Source of the DNA: Anaerosalibacter sp. Marseille-P3206
GTDB taxonomy: Bacteria > Bacillota > Clostridia > Tissierellales > Sporanaerobacteraceae
Direction of reading: 5' to 3'
Assembly (NCBI RefSeq): GCF_900155565.1
Contig: NZ_FUHM01000002.1
Span: 1,984,001-2,048,000 of the forward strand
DNA length: 64,000 nt
Numbering within the stretch: the stretch's first letter is position 1; each line of letters starts with the position of its first letter. The translations under genes were made by a program, and so were the position numbers. Positions 1-8,708 of the stretch are shown here, one piece after another. Below the pieces are notes generated by a model that was not told the DNA's origin, searched no databases, and saw nothing but the letters and a program-made list of their open reading frames with translations.

Positions 1-164
1 ATTCGACACGTTTAAAACTTGGGTTATGAATTTGCTTATGAAGCACTTTAAACCTATCGAATTCGATGGGGTTAAAATTGGATTATATGCTTAGTATTGA
101 ATTATTTATAAACTAGTCGATTTCCACCAGTTTAAAATGAGCTTATATGTTTATAGTTTAATAA
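1..164. repeat. Degenerate tandem repeat, about 54-60 bp period
   Basis: Three loosely similar blocks begin with TCGA near positions 3, 63 and 117. Each carries a (G)TTTAAAA-like core followed by a TATG..TTTGCTTA-like tail. Similarity is weak and the blocks are not identical, so this is not a CRISPR array. They lie just outside the repressor end of the integrative element and could be part of its end region, but no attachment core can be recognised. Confidence 0.3.
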
Positions 165-593
165 TTATTTTTCCAGTCTAGACTTCTTAGGATATGAGAG
201 CTTCCAATCCTCAAATTCTTCATCTGTAATTTCTCCGTTATAGTGTTTTTTTCTAATTTCATCCCATTCAGTTAGAAAATCATTTAAATTCATATCATGG
301 GAAAGCAGCCCTATTGTAGAATCTTCTACTAGGGGTCTGATTTTTAACTCTTCCTCATAATCAAAAAGTATTTGCATAAATTCAAAATTAGAAATAGGAG
401 TATGGTCAATTAAGGCAGATACATCACAGTCTAAAACTTGGGCTATTTTTATTAATTGATCCTTATTAGGCGAACGATAACCCAATTCATAATTCCTTAT
501 AGCAGAATCTGTAAGTCCTGATTTTATAGCTAATTCCTTCTGTGTCAATTCTCTAAGTAATCTTAACTTTTTTAGCTTTTCACCTGAAATCAT
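165..593 (-). CDS. XRE-family repressor of the integrative element
   Basis: This 142-residue protein has an N-terminal helix-turn-helix of the Cro/CI (XRE) type at about residues 5-60, with the typical order 'LRELTQKELA..SGLTDSAIRNYELG'. The C-terminal half is acidic and unassigned. The gene is transcribed away from the excisionase/integrase genes. Two palindromes in the shared intergenic region are plausible operators. By analogy with other integrative elements it probably represses excision genes. The family call is firm; the target is inferred. Confidence 0.85.
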   Translation of the reverse strand: MISGEKLKKLRLLRELTQKELAIKSGLTDSAIRNYELGYRSPNKDQLIKIAQVLDCDVSALIDHTPISNFEFMQILFDYEEELKIRPLVEDSTIGLLSHDMNLNDFLTEWDEIRKKHYNGEITDEEFEDWKLSYPKKSRLEK

Positions 594-727
594 TTGGAAC
601 TCCTTTAAAAAGTATTTTTATTTATTCTATCATAAAACATCATCAATAGCAACAAAAGTGAACTATTACAAAATCAAGCAAACCCATTGTAATACAAGAA
701 ATAAATTTTAATTATAATAAATAAAAC

Positions 728-790
728 TTGACAACACGGAAGCGTGCTGATAATATATAATTAAATAGCACGAAATTGTGCTATTTAATT
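728..790 (+). promoter_or_regulatory. Promoter of xis-int with two palindromic operators
   Basis: TTGACA at 728-733 and TAATAT at 751-756 are separated by exactly 17 bases. The spacer contains an inverted repeat CACG-gaag-CGTG, and a second, longer palindrome follows at 759-790 (13-base arms around GAAATT). Both contain a CACG(G)AA-like half site. This is the expected layout for a repressor that blocks its divergent integration genes. The binding protein is inferred to be the XRE protein at 165-593. Confidence 0.65.
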
Positions 791-869
791 ATAAGGCAAC
801 CAAATTGATGCTCGTCATTTATTCATTGATGAGAAGCTTATAAATAAAAACACAAGGGGGAAGAAAAAA

Positions 870-1058
870 ATGAATAAGATTTTTATGAACGCAAAAGAAG
901 TTCAGGATTTTTTAGAAGTTAGCAGAACTACAGCCTATCAAATAATAAATGAAATGAATCAAGAACTAGTTGAACTAGGCTATAGAGTTCAAAGAGGCAA
1001 AATTAATAGACAATATTTCTTGGACAAGTATTGTTACCAAGTAAGAAAGGAGGCCTAG
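870..1058 (+). CDS. Excisionase-like small DNA-binding protein
   Basis: A 62-residue basic protein with a winged-helix/MerR-like N-terminus ('AKEVQDFLEVSRTTAYQIINEMN') typical of Xis and helix-turn-helix 'DNA-binding domain, excisionase family' proteins. A GGGGGAAGA ribosome site lies just upstream. The stop codon is two bases before the integrase GTG, so the genes form a xis-int pair. Its role in directing excision is inferred from family and position. Confidence 0.75.
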   Translation: MNKIFMNAKEVQDFLEVSRTTAYQIINEMNQELVELGYRVQRGKINRQYFLDKYCYQVRKEA

Positions 1059-1060
1059 TA

Positions 1061-2182
1061 GTGGGAGCTTATAGAGATGAAAGTGGAAATGGCACCTGGT
1101 TTGCTAAATTCACCTATAGTAATTGGCGTGGTGAAAAGATTAATAAAAAGAAGAGAGGATTTAAAACAAAAAAAGAAGCTCTAAAATGGGAAGAAGATTT
1201 TTTAAGAGAGCAAGCTGGAAATCTTGATATGACATTTAATGGGTTTTTTAAGGTGTATGAAAAAGATATGCGACCAAGATTAAGAGAAAACACTTGGAGA
1301 ACTAAGGAACAAATAATAAGGACAAAGGTTATTCCCTATATAGGAGATCTTCAAGTTAATAAAATTACTAAAATGACAATAGTTAAATGGCAAAATATAT
1401 TAATGAAAGAGGAAGATGAAAAAGGCAAAAAATATTCCCAGACCTACTTAAGAACAATACATGCTCAATTAAGTAGTGTCCTAAATCATGCTTGTAAATA
1501 TTATAATCTAAAATCTAATGTAGCAAGGGATGTTGGATCTATTGGAGAAAAGGAAGCTTCTGAGATGAAGTTCTGGACTGAAAAAGAGTATGACAAATTT
1601 ATAGAGGAAGTTAAAGACAAACCTTTATCTTTCCACGCTTTTCAAATTTTGTATTGGTGTGGACTAAGAACAGGTGAATTACTGGCCTTAACAAAGGAAA
1701 AATTTAATCTTACCAATAATACTATAAGGATAAATCAATCTTTACAAAGAATTGATGGTGAAAATACAATTACAGAGCCAAAGACAAAGAAGAGTATTAG
1801 GACTGTTGTTATGCCAGACTTTTTGGCAGAAGAAATGGAAAAATATATGGCTGGAATATACAAGCTAAAGGAGGATCAATTATTATTTCCAATTACCAAG
1901 TCCTACCTGCACCATGAAATGACTAGGGGAAGCAAAAAAGCTGGAGTTAAGAGAATTAGAGTTCATGATCTAAGACATTCCCACGTATCTTTATTAATTG
2001 AATTAGGTTATTCGGCAATAGCTATAGCAGATAGATTAGGACATGAATCTATTGATATAACCTATAGATATGCCCACTTATTCCCAAGCAAACAAAATGA
2101 TATGGCTAACTCCCTATCTATTATAAGAAAAAGCAACTTAGATGATGAATGGGAAAAATTATTGGAGGATGAAGATGAGTAA
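1061..2182 (+). CDS. Tyrosine recombinase (integrase)
   Basis: The start chosen is GTG at 1061, seven bases after AAAGGAGG, rather than the upstream in-frame TTG. The N-terminus has an AP2-like arm-binding region followed by a SAM-like core-binding domain (about residues 50-160). The catalytic domain carries the first arginine in 'CGLRTGELLAL', then 'HDLRHSH' (H-x-x-R), 'LGHESIDIT' and the 'YRYAH' nucleophile tyrosine region. This matches the Tn916/phage-type integrase family at its usual length of about 380 residues. It should integrate and excise the element. Confidence 0.93.
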   Translation: MGAYRDESGNGTWFAKFTYSNWRGEKINKKKRGFKTKKEALKWEEDFLREQAGNLDMTFNGFFKVYEKDMRPRLRENTWRTKEQIIRTKVIPYIGDLQVNKITKMTIVKWQNILMKEEDEKGKKYSQTYLRTIHAQLSSVLNHACKYYNLKSNVARDVGSIGEKEASEMKFWTEKEYDKFIEEVKDKPLSFHAFQILYWCGLRTGELLALTKEKFNLTNNTIRINQSLQRIDGENTITEPKTKKSIRTVVMPDFLAEEMEKYMAGIYKLKEDQLLFPITKSYLHHEMTRGSKKAGVKRIRVHDLRHSHVSLLIELGYSAIAIADRLGHESIDITYRYAHLFPSKQNDMANSLSIIRKSNLDDEWEKLLEDEDE

Positions 2183-2495
2183 GGAAATAAAAAAACAAGT
2201 TAAAAGAAAGAGAAATAAGATAATTTCTTTTAGAGCAACAGGGGAAGAAGCTGAGTTATTAGATAGAAAAGTAGAAATAAGTGGCCTTACTAAGCAAGAT
2301 TATATTATAAGTTCATTAACATCGCCTCCTGTGTCTATTAAGGCTGATTATAGACTTGAAGATAAATTTGCTCTAGAAATATTTAGACTAGCAAAAGTTG
2401 TAAAGAAATATGGAAGATTAAAAGAGGAAGACCAAGAGATTTTAAGGTTTTTAATAGAGATTTACTATGAAATCAAAAAAGAAAAAAGCCTTTAG
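2175..2495 (+). CDS. Small ribbon-helix-helix/MobC-like accessory protein
   Basis: Start ATG 2175 follows GGAGG and overlaps the integrase end by eight bases, which indicates translational coupling. The 106-residue product is very basic at the N-terminus ('KKQVKRKRNKIISFRATGEE') and then reads like an RHH protein of the type seen beside integrases and mobilization genes ('GLTKQDYIISSL'). Function is uncertain. A relaxosome accessory role is possible and a copy-control role equally so. Confidence 0.55.
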   Translation: MSKEIKKQVKRKRNKIISFRATGEEAELLDRKVEISGLTKQDYIISSLTSPPVSIKADYRLEDKFALEIFRLAKVVKKYGRLKEEDQEILRFLIEIYYEIKKEKSL

Positions 2496-2560
2496 CACAA
2501 AGGCTAAAGGCACACCCCATATGGAATGTTTCTACCAAATTCATTTTACCATGTGGGGTC
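2484..2560. other. Two hairpins ahead of the replication genes
   Basis: A short hairpin (AGCCTTT/AAGGCT) overlaps the end of the preceding gene. A second one has arms ACCCCATATGG and CCATGTGGGGT around a 24-base loop. There is no T-run, so these are not convincing terminators. Their place directly before the primase gene suggests an origin or regulatory structure of the element, but nothing proves it. Confidence 0.3.
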
Positions 2561-2590
2561 TGTTTTGAATAGCATAAGGAGGTAAAATGA

Positions 2591-3532
2591 ATGGAAAAAT
2601 ATAAATATATACCAGAAGAAATGAAAAAATTAAAAAGATTTGTAGGTTGGAGAAAGGAAGAATTAAATGGTAAAGTAGCCAAACTTCCTTTTTCCCTAAT
2701 TGATGGAAAAGCTAACGAGTGGAATCATCCAGAACGATGGATAGCTTTCAATGAAGCTAAGACTATGAATGAACCTCTAGGTTTTGTTTTAGTGGAGGAA
2801 GATAGGATTATCTGTATAGACTTAGACCATGCAATTCAAGATGGAAAGCTAACTCCTATGGCCAAAGAAGTTGTAGAGAACTTTGCAGGAACTTATATGG
2901 AATTATCTCAATCAGGCAAGGGAATCCATATTTTTGCAAAGGGAACAATACCAGACAACCTAAATCTATCAAGTCAGGGAATTGAGATATACAAGAAAAA
3001 TAGATATATAGCTCTTACAGGAAATATTGGAGATGGCTCCTTCTTTCCTAGAAGTAATAAACTTTTAGATAAAGAAGATGAATTAAATAAGCTTTACAAG
3101 AAATGGACACAGGAGAAAGAATCCACCTTAAAACAAATTAGAGAATACAAGTATGAGCCTTTAAACAAGTTTTCTAGACTTGATGACCTAAGCCTAGATG
3201 AAATACTAACCACCATGGAAAGAACCAATAGCAAGGCAAGTATGCTTATCTCAGGAGCTAGCCTAACAGGTGACCATAGCAGAGATGACTTTACCTTTCT
3301 ACTACTTGCTAGAAACTATACAGATGGAAATCCTAACTTAATGAAAGACCTATTTTTAATGACCCCTTTAAACCGTCTAGGAAGCGGTCAAAAGAGAAGC
3401 GATGATAGAAAGTATCTTGACTATTTAGAAAAGACCATAGATAAGGTCTTAGGCCTTGGGAATTTTGTAGCCTTTGACTGGAGCGGGCATTTTGAATATA
3501 AGACAAGGATTAGGGCCTATGAAAGAGTTTAA
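2591..3532 (+). CDS. Primase-polymerase-like replication protein
   Basis: A 313-residue protein starting at ATG 2591 after AAGGAGGT. The first 170 residues resemble the bifunctional primase/polymerase (Prim-Pol) fold of phage and integrative-element replication proteins: 'KRFVGWR', a 'CIDLDHA' acidic motif and a 'SQSGKGIHIF' motif. The C-terminal part is a primase-associated helical region ending in 'FEYKTRI.AYERV'. It overlaps the VapE-like gene by 14 bases, so the pair probably forms one initiation module. Confidence 0.75.
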   Translation: MEKYKYIPEEMKKLKRFVGWRKEELNGKVAKLPFSLIDGKANEWNHPERWIAFNEAKTMNEPLGFVLVEEDRIICIDLDHAIQDGKLTPMAKEVVENFAGTYMELSQSGKGIHIFAKGTIPDNLNLSSQGIEIYKKNRYIALTGNIGDGSFFPRSNKLLDKEDELNKLYKKWTQEKESTLKQIREYKYEPLNKFSRLDDLSLDEILTTMERTNSKASMLISGASLTGDHSRDDFTFLLLARNYTDGNPNLMKDLFLMTPLNRLGSGQKRSDDRKYLDYLEKTIDKVLGLGNFVAFDWSGHFEYKTRIRAYERV

Positions 3533-4973
3533 ACTAGCTTTTCCTGAAATAGACCAGTCCTACTCTTTAATTGATTTACAGAAAACAGTAAAAGGTAACG
3601 TAAAGCAGATTACAGGAAATATTGTCACAGTACTCCTTAACCCAAAATATTGTAAGGCTAAGAAGATATATGAAGGACAAATCTTCTATGATAAATTTAC
3701 CAATGAAATTAAATTCCAAGGTAAGATCATAGGGGAAAAAAGTATAAAACCAAATCAAATTAGACTATGGGATGACTCATTAAATAACAGGCTAGGACTT
3801 GAAATAGAAAAGCATTTTGGACTTAATTACAATGCTAATAAAATGTGGGATGCAGTTCGCTTTGTTGCTAATCAATATGAAATAAGTCCACCAGAACAAT
3901 ATCTAAAAAATCTTACTTGGAAGGGAGATAGAAATGCCATAGCTAAACTCCTACCAACTTATCTAGGAGCTGAAGATACAGAACTTAATTCTTGGATTAT
4001 GGAGCATATGATTTTAGGTTTGATTAAAAGAGTCTTTGAACCAGGAGCCAAGTTTGATGAAATGATGGTCTTAGTAGGTGGACAAGGAATAGGAAAGTCT
4101 ACTTTTGCTAGATATTTGGCTATAAGAGATGATTGGTTTTGTACCATTGAAAATATTCAAGGTAAGGATGCTGTTATGAACTTAATGGGAAAGACTGTAG
4201 TAGAAATTGAAGAATTTGTAGCCTTAAGAAATGCAAAATCAGCTAATGAAGCAAAATCATTTTTATCTAAATTAAGCGATAGAATAAGAATCCCCTATGA
4301 AAAATTCTCAACGGATGTTCCTAGGACTTGTATTTTAATTGGTACTTTGAATGAAAGAACTTTTTTAAATGACCATACTGGCGAGAGAAGGTATCTACCA
4401 ATAGAATGTTTTAAGGAAAAAAGAAAAAAGGCTATTTACCCTGACAAGGATTATCAAGGAAATCAATCAGAAAAAGATTATTTGGATTCCATTAGAGAAG
4501 ATTTCAACCAGGCCTTGGCCTATGGATATAAACTTTATAAAGAAAAGAAACACTCCTGGACCTTACCGAAAGAATTGCTAAAAGATTTTTATCAGGAGCA
4601 AGAAAAATTTAAATACCTCAATCCAGATGTGGAAGATATTAGGTATTTTCTAGAAGAGTATAAGCCAGGAAGTCAAGAGCCTAACCTAGTTTGCTTCAAG
4701 GAATTGGCCATGCAAGGCTATCAAATAAAATCAAAATCCTTCTCTGAAATAATGGACAACTACTTTCCAGAATGGAAGGCTATCAGATCATCAAAGACTA
4801 AAAGGATTTCTCCTAGTGGAGTATCTATACCTGTAAAGCTTTATTATGAGAGAAAGGAAAGTATAAAAGAAGATTTTGTAGAAGTAGATAATGTTGATAC
4901 ACCAAAAGAGTGGCAGTCCGAACAAATAATAATGGGCACAGGTAGTAATGAAGATATTATAGATAAATTATAA
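3519..4973 (+). CDS. VapE-type SF3-like helicase/ATPase
   Basis: The ORF opens at 3474, but ATG 3519 ('MKEFKLAFPE') is the likelier start. The protein has the virulence-associated-E fold: a Walker A 'VGGQGIGKSTFARYLA' near residue 190, then 'VVEIEEF' as Walker B and a conserved 'NERTFLNDHTGERRYLPI' block. Such proteins, paired with a Prim-Pol, replicate phage-satellite-like and mobilizable elements. Length is about 485 residues, normal for the family, and no break is visible. Confidence 0.85.
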   Translation: MKEFKLAFPEIDQSYSLIDLQKTVKGNVKQITGNIVTVLLNPKYCKAKKIYEGQIFYDKFTNEIKFQGKIIGEKSIKPNQIRLWDDSLNNRLGLEIEKHFGLNYNANKMWDAVRFVANQYEISPPEQYLKNLTWKGDRNAIAKLLPTYLGAEDTELNSWIMEHMILGLIKRVFEPGAKFDEMMVLVGGQGIGKSTFARYLAIRDDWFCTIENIQGKDAVMNLMGKTVVEIEEFVALRNAKSANEAKSFLSKLSDRIRIPYEKFSTDVPRTCILIGTLNERTFLNDHTGERRYLPIECFKEKRKKAIYPDKDYQGNQSEKDYLDSIREDFNQALAYGYKLYKEKKHSWTLPKELLKDFYQEQEKFKYLNPDVEDIRYFLEEYKPGSQEPNLVCFKELAMQGYQIKSKSFSEIMDNYFPEWKAIRSSKTKRISPSGVSIPVKLYYERKESIKEDFVEVDNVDTPKEWQSEQIIMGTGSNEDIIDKL

Positions 4974-5402
4974 CTGTGTTTAAGACCTAACTTAGCGAAT
5001 GAAATGAGCTTTAGTAGGTCTAATGCAACCTGTTTCCCAAGAGCGATAGTGATTGGCTAGAAACAGTCTGTAACCTTGTAACTTGTAACTGTACTTTTAA
5101 AACTATTAGAATTAGTCTGATAGAAATTGAATCCTAGTAATATCAAGGCTTAGTGAGGTTTTATAAAAAAAGACTTGCCTTATTTGAGGACTTTTGAAAT
5201 CCTAGGTTACAGTTACACTCCCCTGTGCCTATTAAAACTTTAGTAGCAAGCACAGTAAGTGTACGGACACTTACGAGAAAATAGAATAAAGCTGACCTTA
5301 AGGTTCGCTTTATCCTATTCAATTTTCTACTTGTTCTTATCAGAAGGATTTAGGGGTAACCCCTAAGACCCAGTTGAAAATATAAAAGTAAAGGAGAATA
5401 AT
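4974..5402. other. Intergenic region with candidate transfer origin
   Basis: No gene is visible in these 429 bases. Inverted repeats include AGACCTA..TAGGTCT near 4983-5020, GTAAGTGT-acg-GACACTTAC near 5258-5277, and AGGGGT-AACCCCT near 5350-5363. Several hairpins directly upstream of a mobC-like gene fit an oriT of a mobilizable element. No nick-site consensus was recognised. Confidence 0.4.
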
Positions 5403-5762
5403 ATGACTAATAGATATAGGAATGAAAGGATTGAAATCAAGTTAACCAAGGAAGAAAAAGAAATTTTTAAGAAAAAATTAGAACTGTCCAAATCAAAATC
5501 AATGGGCCACTTTATAAGGAAATGCGTTATGGAGGCTCCTATATTTGTAATTGATATGAATGAATTTAGAAGGATACAAACTCTTATAGGAAAGAATTCT
5601 AGCAACTTAAATCAGATAGCTAAAAGAGTAAACACTACAGGAATAATTTACAGGGAAGATATTGAGGATTTAAAAAAGGAAAATGATAATATATCGAAAG
5701 AGATAATGAAGATACAAAATATCTTGGTGAGAAAATATAGTAGCAACTCCTTGCAGGTGTAA
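5403..5762 (+). CDS. mobC: MobC-family relaxosome accessory protein
   Basis: A 119-residue protein with the ribbon-helix-helix N-terminus and the MobC signature 'NSSNLNQIAKRVNTTG', followed by an acidic coiled helix. MobC proteins bind oriT and help the relaxase open it. Normally a MobA relaxase gene follows immediately; here a DNA methylase gene begins 57 bases downstream and no relaxase is found. The element would therefore need a relaxase in trans. Confidence 0.82.
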   Translation: MTNRYRNERIEIKLTKEEKEIFKKKLELSKSKSMGHFIRKCVMEAPIFVIDMNEFRRIQTLIGKNSSNLNQIAKRVNTTGIIYREDIEDLKKENDNISKEIMKIQNILVRKYSSNSLQV

Positions 5763-5819
5763 AAAGACAAGAAGTTTGATATAATTATTTAGAGGTGTAT
5801 TTTAAAAAAGGAGGCAATT

Positions 5820-6830
5820 ATGCTTGATATAAATAAAAAAACACTAAAAGGATATACATTTATAGATTTGTTTGCAGGAATAGGTGGGTTTAGACTTGCC
5901 CTTGAATCTTTTGGTGCACAATGTGTTTATTCTAACGAATGGGATAAATATGCTCAGGAAACTTATAACTTGAATTTTAATGAAATACCTGATGGAGATA
6001 TAACACAGGTAGATGAGAAGAATATTCCAAATCATGATATTTTATGTGCTGGCTTTCCTTGTCAAGCATTTTCTATTAGTGGAAAACAAAAAGGATTTGA
6101 AGATAGCAGGGGTACTTTATTTTTTGATGTTGCTAGAATAGTAAAAGAAAAAAAACCTATGGTTGTATTTTTAGAGAATGTGAAAAATTTTGCTACTCAT
6201 GATGGGGGTAATACATTAAGAGTAGTAAAAGAAACTATGCAAGAACTAGGATACAGTTTTGATTACGAAGTACTAAATCCTATTCATTATGGGGTGCCTC
6301 AAAAAAGAGAACGTATTTATATGGTTTGTTTTAGGGAGGATGTCAAAAGAGAAACTTTTATATTTCCTAAACCCATCAAATTAGAAAGATATGTAGAGGA
6401 CTTCTTACTACCAAATGAAGAAGTTTTAGAGTATATTATTGAAAGGGATGATTTAGTTCTAAACGATAAGGCAAAAACTACCAGAAATTCTAATTCTACA
6501 ATTCGTGTAGGTAGTGTTGGAAAAGGTGGTCAAGGAGAAAGAATTTACTCCCCTAAAGGTATTGCTATAACATTATCTGCATATGGTGGAGGTATATTTT
6601 CTAAAACTGGTGGATATCTAATTGATGGTAAGACTAGAAGACTACATCCTCGTGAATGTGCAAGACTTATGGGTTTCCCTGATACTTATAAATTGCACCC
6701 CAATAAAAACCAAGCTTATAAACAATTAGGAAATTCTGTAGTAGTAGATGTTTTGCAGCTTATTACAGAACAAATAGGAGAAGCTTTAAATTGTGAATAT
6801 AGTGGTATTAAGCAATTAGCTATTATTTAA
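5820..6830 (+). CDS. DNA (cytosine-5) methyltransferase, M.HhaI-like (predicted GCGC)
   Basis: A 336-residue C5 methylase with 'FIDLFAGIGGFRLALES' (AdoMet motif I), 'GFPCQAFS' with the catalytic cysteine at residue 81, 'LENVKNF' and a C-terminal 'QAYKQLGNSVVV'. The target-recognition region ('GKGGQGERIYS', 'LSAYGGGIFSKTGGYL') matches what I recall of M.HhaI almost word for word, and the cysteine has the same number as in M.HhaI. The predicted product is G-5mC-GC. The gene converges on the endonuclease gene, with a shared terminator between them. Confidence 0.93.
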   Translation: MLDINKKTLKGYTFIDLFAGIGGFRLALESFGAQCVYSNEWDKYAQETYNLNFNEIPDGDITQVDEKNIPNHDILCAGFPCQAFSISGKQKGFEDSRGTLFFDVARIVKEKKPMVVFLENVKNFATHDGGNTLRVVKETMQELGYSFDYEVLNPIHYGVPQKRERIYMVCFREDVKRETFIFPKPIKLERYVEDFLLPNEEVLEYIIERDDLVLNDKAKTTRNSNSTIRVGSVGKGGQGERIYSPKGIAITLSAYGGGIFSKTGGYLIDGKTRRLHPRECARLMGFPDTYKLHPNKNQAYKQLGNSVVVDVLQLITEQIGEALNCEYSGIKQLAII

Positions 6831-6910
6831 ACCAATAAGAAAATTATCTAATATATTTGGAAAGCCTAGAAGATAGACTTAGTCTAATAATATATAGTGC
6901 TTAAACTTTT

Positions 6911-6942
6911 ACCCCCTAAATCTATATAATGATTTAGGGGGG
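6911..6942. terminator. Bidirectional terminator between methylase and endonuclease
   Basis: Arms CCCCCTAAATC and GATTTAGGGGG pair perfectly around an eight-base loop. A-rich or T-rich flanks lie on both sides, and the hairpin sits between two convergent genes. Confidence 0.85.
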
Positions 6943-6947
6943 ATTTA

Positions 6948-7718
6948 TTACAATCTTGATTTAAATTTTTCTAAATCAAATTTATCTTGATCTTTAATTA
7001 ATTTAATACTAAAAATAACATTGGGGTTATTTGTATTTGATAGCTTTCTAATTCTGTAAGTATCATCATCATATTTTCTAATCATATAATCGGAGTCTGC
7101 TATAGAAAATCTTATGTTATTAATTGACTGAGTTGATTTAATCATGAAGTTATCTAACAGAACAAATTCTATATTCATGTTACTCAATTGATTGAGAACA
7201 TCATTTTGGCGACTTTTAGGAACATTGCTTGATCCACTTTTTTTAACTCTAAAATTGCAATTTATTTTAAAGTATTGGCTGTACTGTTCAATAGGGAATA
7301 TTATGAAGTCTTTCTCTTTTGTTATAAAAAATTCTACACCTTGATTCTTATAATTACTAATAATCCAATTGCTAAAAAGATCTTGTGGAAGATATATTTC
7401 CTCTCCCCTAGTTCCAGCATTTTCATATTTAGAAAAGTTTTTGTTCATGTGGTCTATAATAAACTGAACATTTTCATCAATTTTACTTTTATTTCTTGGT
7501 GAGAATACAAACTCCTTTTTATCAGAATCCGGTAATAAAACAAATTGTCCACTTTGTGCTGAGGGCATCTTTGCTTCAATATAAAAAGACTTTTCATCCT
7601 TTTTGTATTCTATATCACTTGTGGTCGAGTCACTGAATCCTAAGTGACTGAAGTAATTTCCGTAGGTTTTATTTAAATAGTCCACGCATTCCAATTCAAA
7701 TTTTCTCCAATTTTCCAT
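6948..7718 (-). CDS. Type II restriction endonuclease, R.HhaI-like (predicted GCGC)
   Basis: A 256-residue protein whose N-terminal half matches R.HhaI as I recall it: 'DYLNKTYGN', 'SDSTTSDI', 'FYIEAKMP', 'GQFVL' and later 'FFIT..DFIIFPIE' and 'VKKSGS'. The PD-(D/E)xK site is visible as D35 and E48-A-K50. Length matches the family (about 258). It lies three bases downstream of the second methylase, in the same direction. It should cleave unmethylated GCGC sites. Confidence 0.88.
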   Translation of the reverse strand: MENWRKFELECVDYLNKTYGNYFSHLGFSDSTTSDIEYKKDEKSFYIEAKMPSAQSGQFVLLPDSDKKEFVFSPRNKSKIDENVQFIIDHMNKNFSKYENAGTRGEEIYLPQDLFSNWIISNYKNQGVEFFITKEKDFIIFPIEQYSQYFKINCNFRVKKSGSSNVPKSRQNDVLNQLSNMNIEFVLLDNFMIKSTQSINNIRFSIADSDYMIRKYDDDTYRIRKLSNTNNPNVIFSIKLIKDQDKFDLEKFKSRL

Positions 7719-7721
7719 TTA

Positions 7722-8699
7722 CTATTTACCTCCTGAGAGTGTTTTTAATATGGACCTTCCTATTTCTTCAACAACATTTGCTGTCATTGCATTACCTGCT
7801 TGCATCAGTAAATGCCTATTAGTTACTTTGTTTTTAACACGGGATACATGTTCGTGGTTAAATCCTTGAAATAATAATGCCTCCGCACCTGTCAAATAAT
7901 ACACCTTTTTATTTTTAACATAGTAAATCCCATCTCTATGTGCCCTTAAAGTTGGCATTCTATTAATATAGAGTCTTAAATCTGACATTCTAGTGTCTAC
8001 AATTAAATTATCTTGGTTTAAAATATTATTGATATCAAATTTTCCTTTGTTTTTTTCGTTATTAAGATACTTGTAATAGAACCATCTTTTATCATCAGGA
8101 CTCATCTCATTATCCTCAGGAAATAAGAAATCTGATATATTTACTCTTGCCTTAGGGACAGGCCAAGAAAAATCTTGAGAACCAATATCCAAGTCTTTAC
8201 GAAAACCAACTATAAAAACCCTTTGTCTCATATGTGGTACTCCATAGTCAATGCTATTGAGAATCTTATAAAATACTGAATATCCAATTTCTGATAATGA
8301 CACTATTATTTCTTTAAATGTTTTACCACCATCGTGACTTATAAGACCTTTTACATTTTCTAAAATGAATACCAGAGGCTCAGCTTTTTCCAAAATATTC
8401 ATTAGGTAATAAATAATTTGACCTCTAGGATCTTTAGTTCCTGCTTGTCTTCCTATAACTGAAAAACTTTGACATGGGAATCCAGCTATTAGCAGGTCAA
8501 ATTTAGGTGATACTTTAGGATCGAATTTTTTTAAATCACCATAATTTTTATCATTTTTGTTTGGAAACAAAAGATCATAAGTAATATTTGCAAGCCTACT
8601 AGTATCAGATGATCCTACACATTCAAGGCCACAATTTTCTAACCCCAGTCTTCCTCCTCCGATACCAGAACAAAAGTCAAAAAACGTTTTCAATTCCAA
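7722..8699 (-). CDS. Second DNA (cytosine-5) methyltransferase
   Basis: The protein has 'DFCSGIGGGRLGLE' (motif I), 'AGFPCQSFS' (catalytic Cys), 'ILENVKGL' and a C-terminal 'LMQAGNAMT'. Its recognition region ('MPTLRAHRDGIYYV') differs completely from the HhaI-like enzyme, so either its target differs or it belongs to another recognition family. The start is unsure: GTG at 8708 overlaps the GGAGGTG ribosome site, so TTG at 8699 is preferred. It forms an operon with the endonuclease. Confidence 0.85.
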   Translation of the reverse strand: MELKTFFDFCSGIGGGRLGLENCGLECVGSSDTSRLANITYDLLFPNKNDKNYGDLKKFDPKVSPKFDLLIAGFPCQSFSVIGRQAGTKDPRGQIIYYLMNILEKAEPLVFILENVKGLISHDGGKTFKEIIVSLSEIGYSVFYKILNSIDYGVPHMRQRVFIVGFRKDLDIGSQDFSWPVPKARVNISDFLFPEDNEMSPDDKRWFYYKYLNNEKNKGKFDINNILNQDNLIVDTRMSDLRLYINRMPTLRAHRDGIYYVKNKKVYYLTGAEALLFQGFNHEHVSRVKNKVTNRHLLMQAGNAMTANVVEEIGRSILKTLSGGK

Positions 8700-8708
8700 A
8701 CAATTCAC

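Noticed and set aside
1-164. Possible CRISPR array
   Set aside because: The three blocks are too divergent, their spacing is unequal and no cas gene is near.
2473-2682. Minus-strand ORF between the MobC-like gene and the primase gene
   Set aside because: It overlaps the hairpins and the start of a clearly real gene and has no ribosome site.
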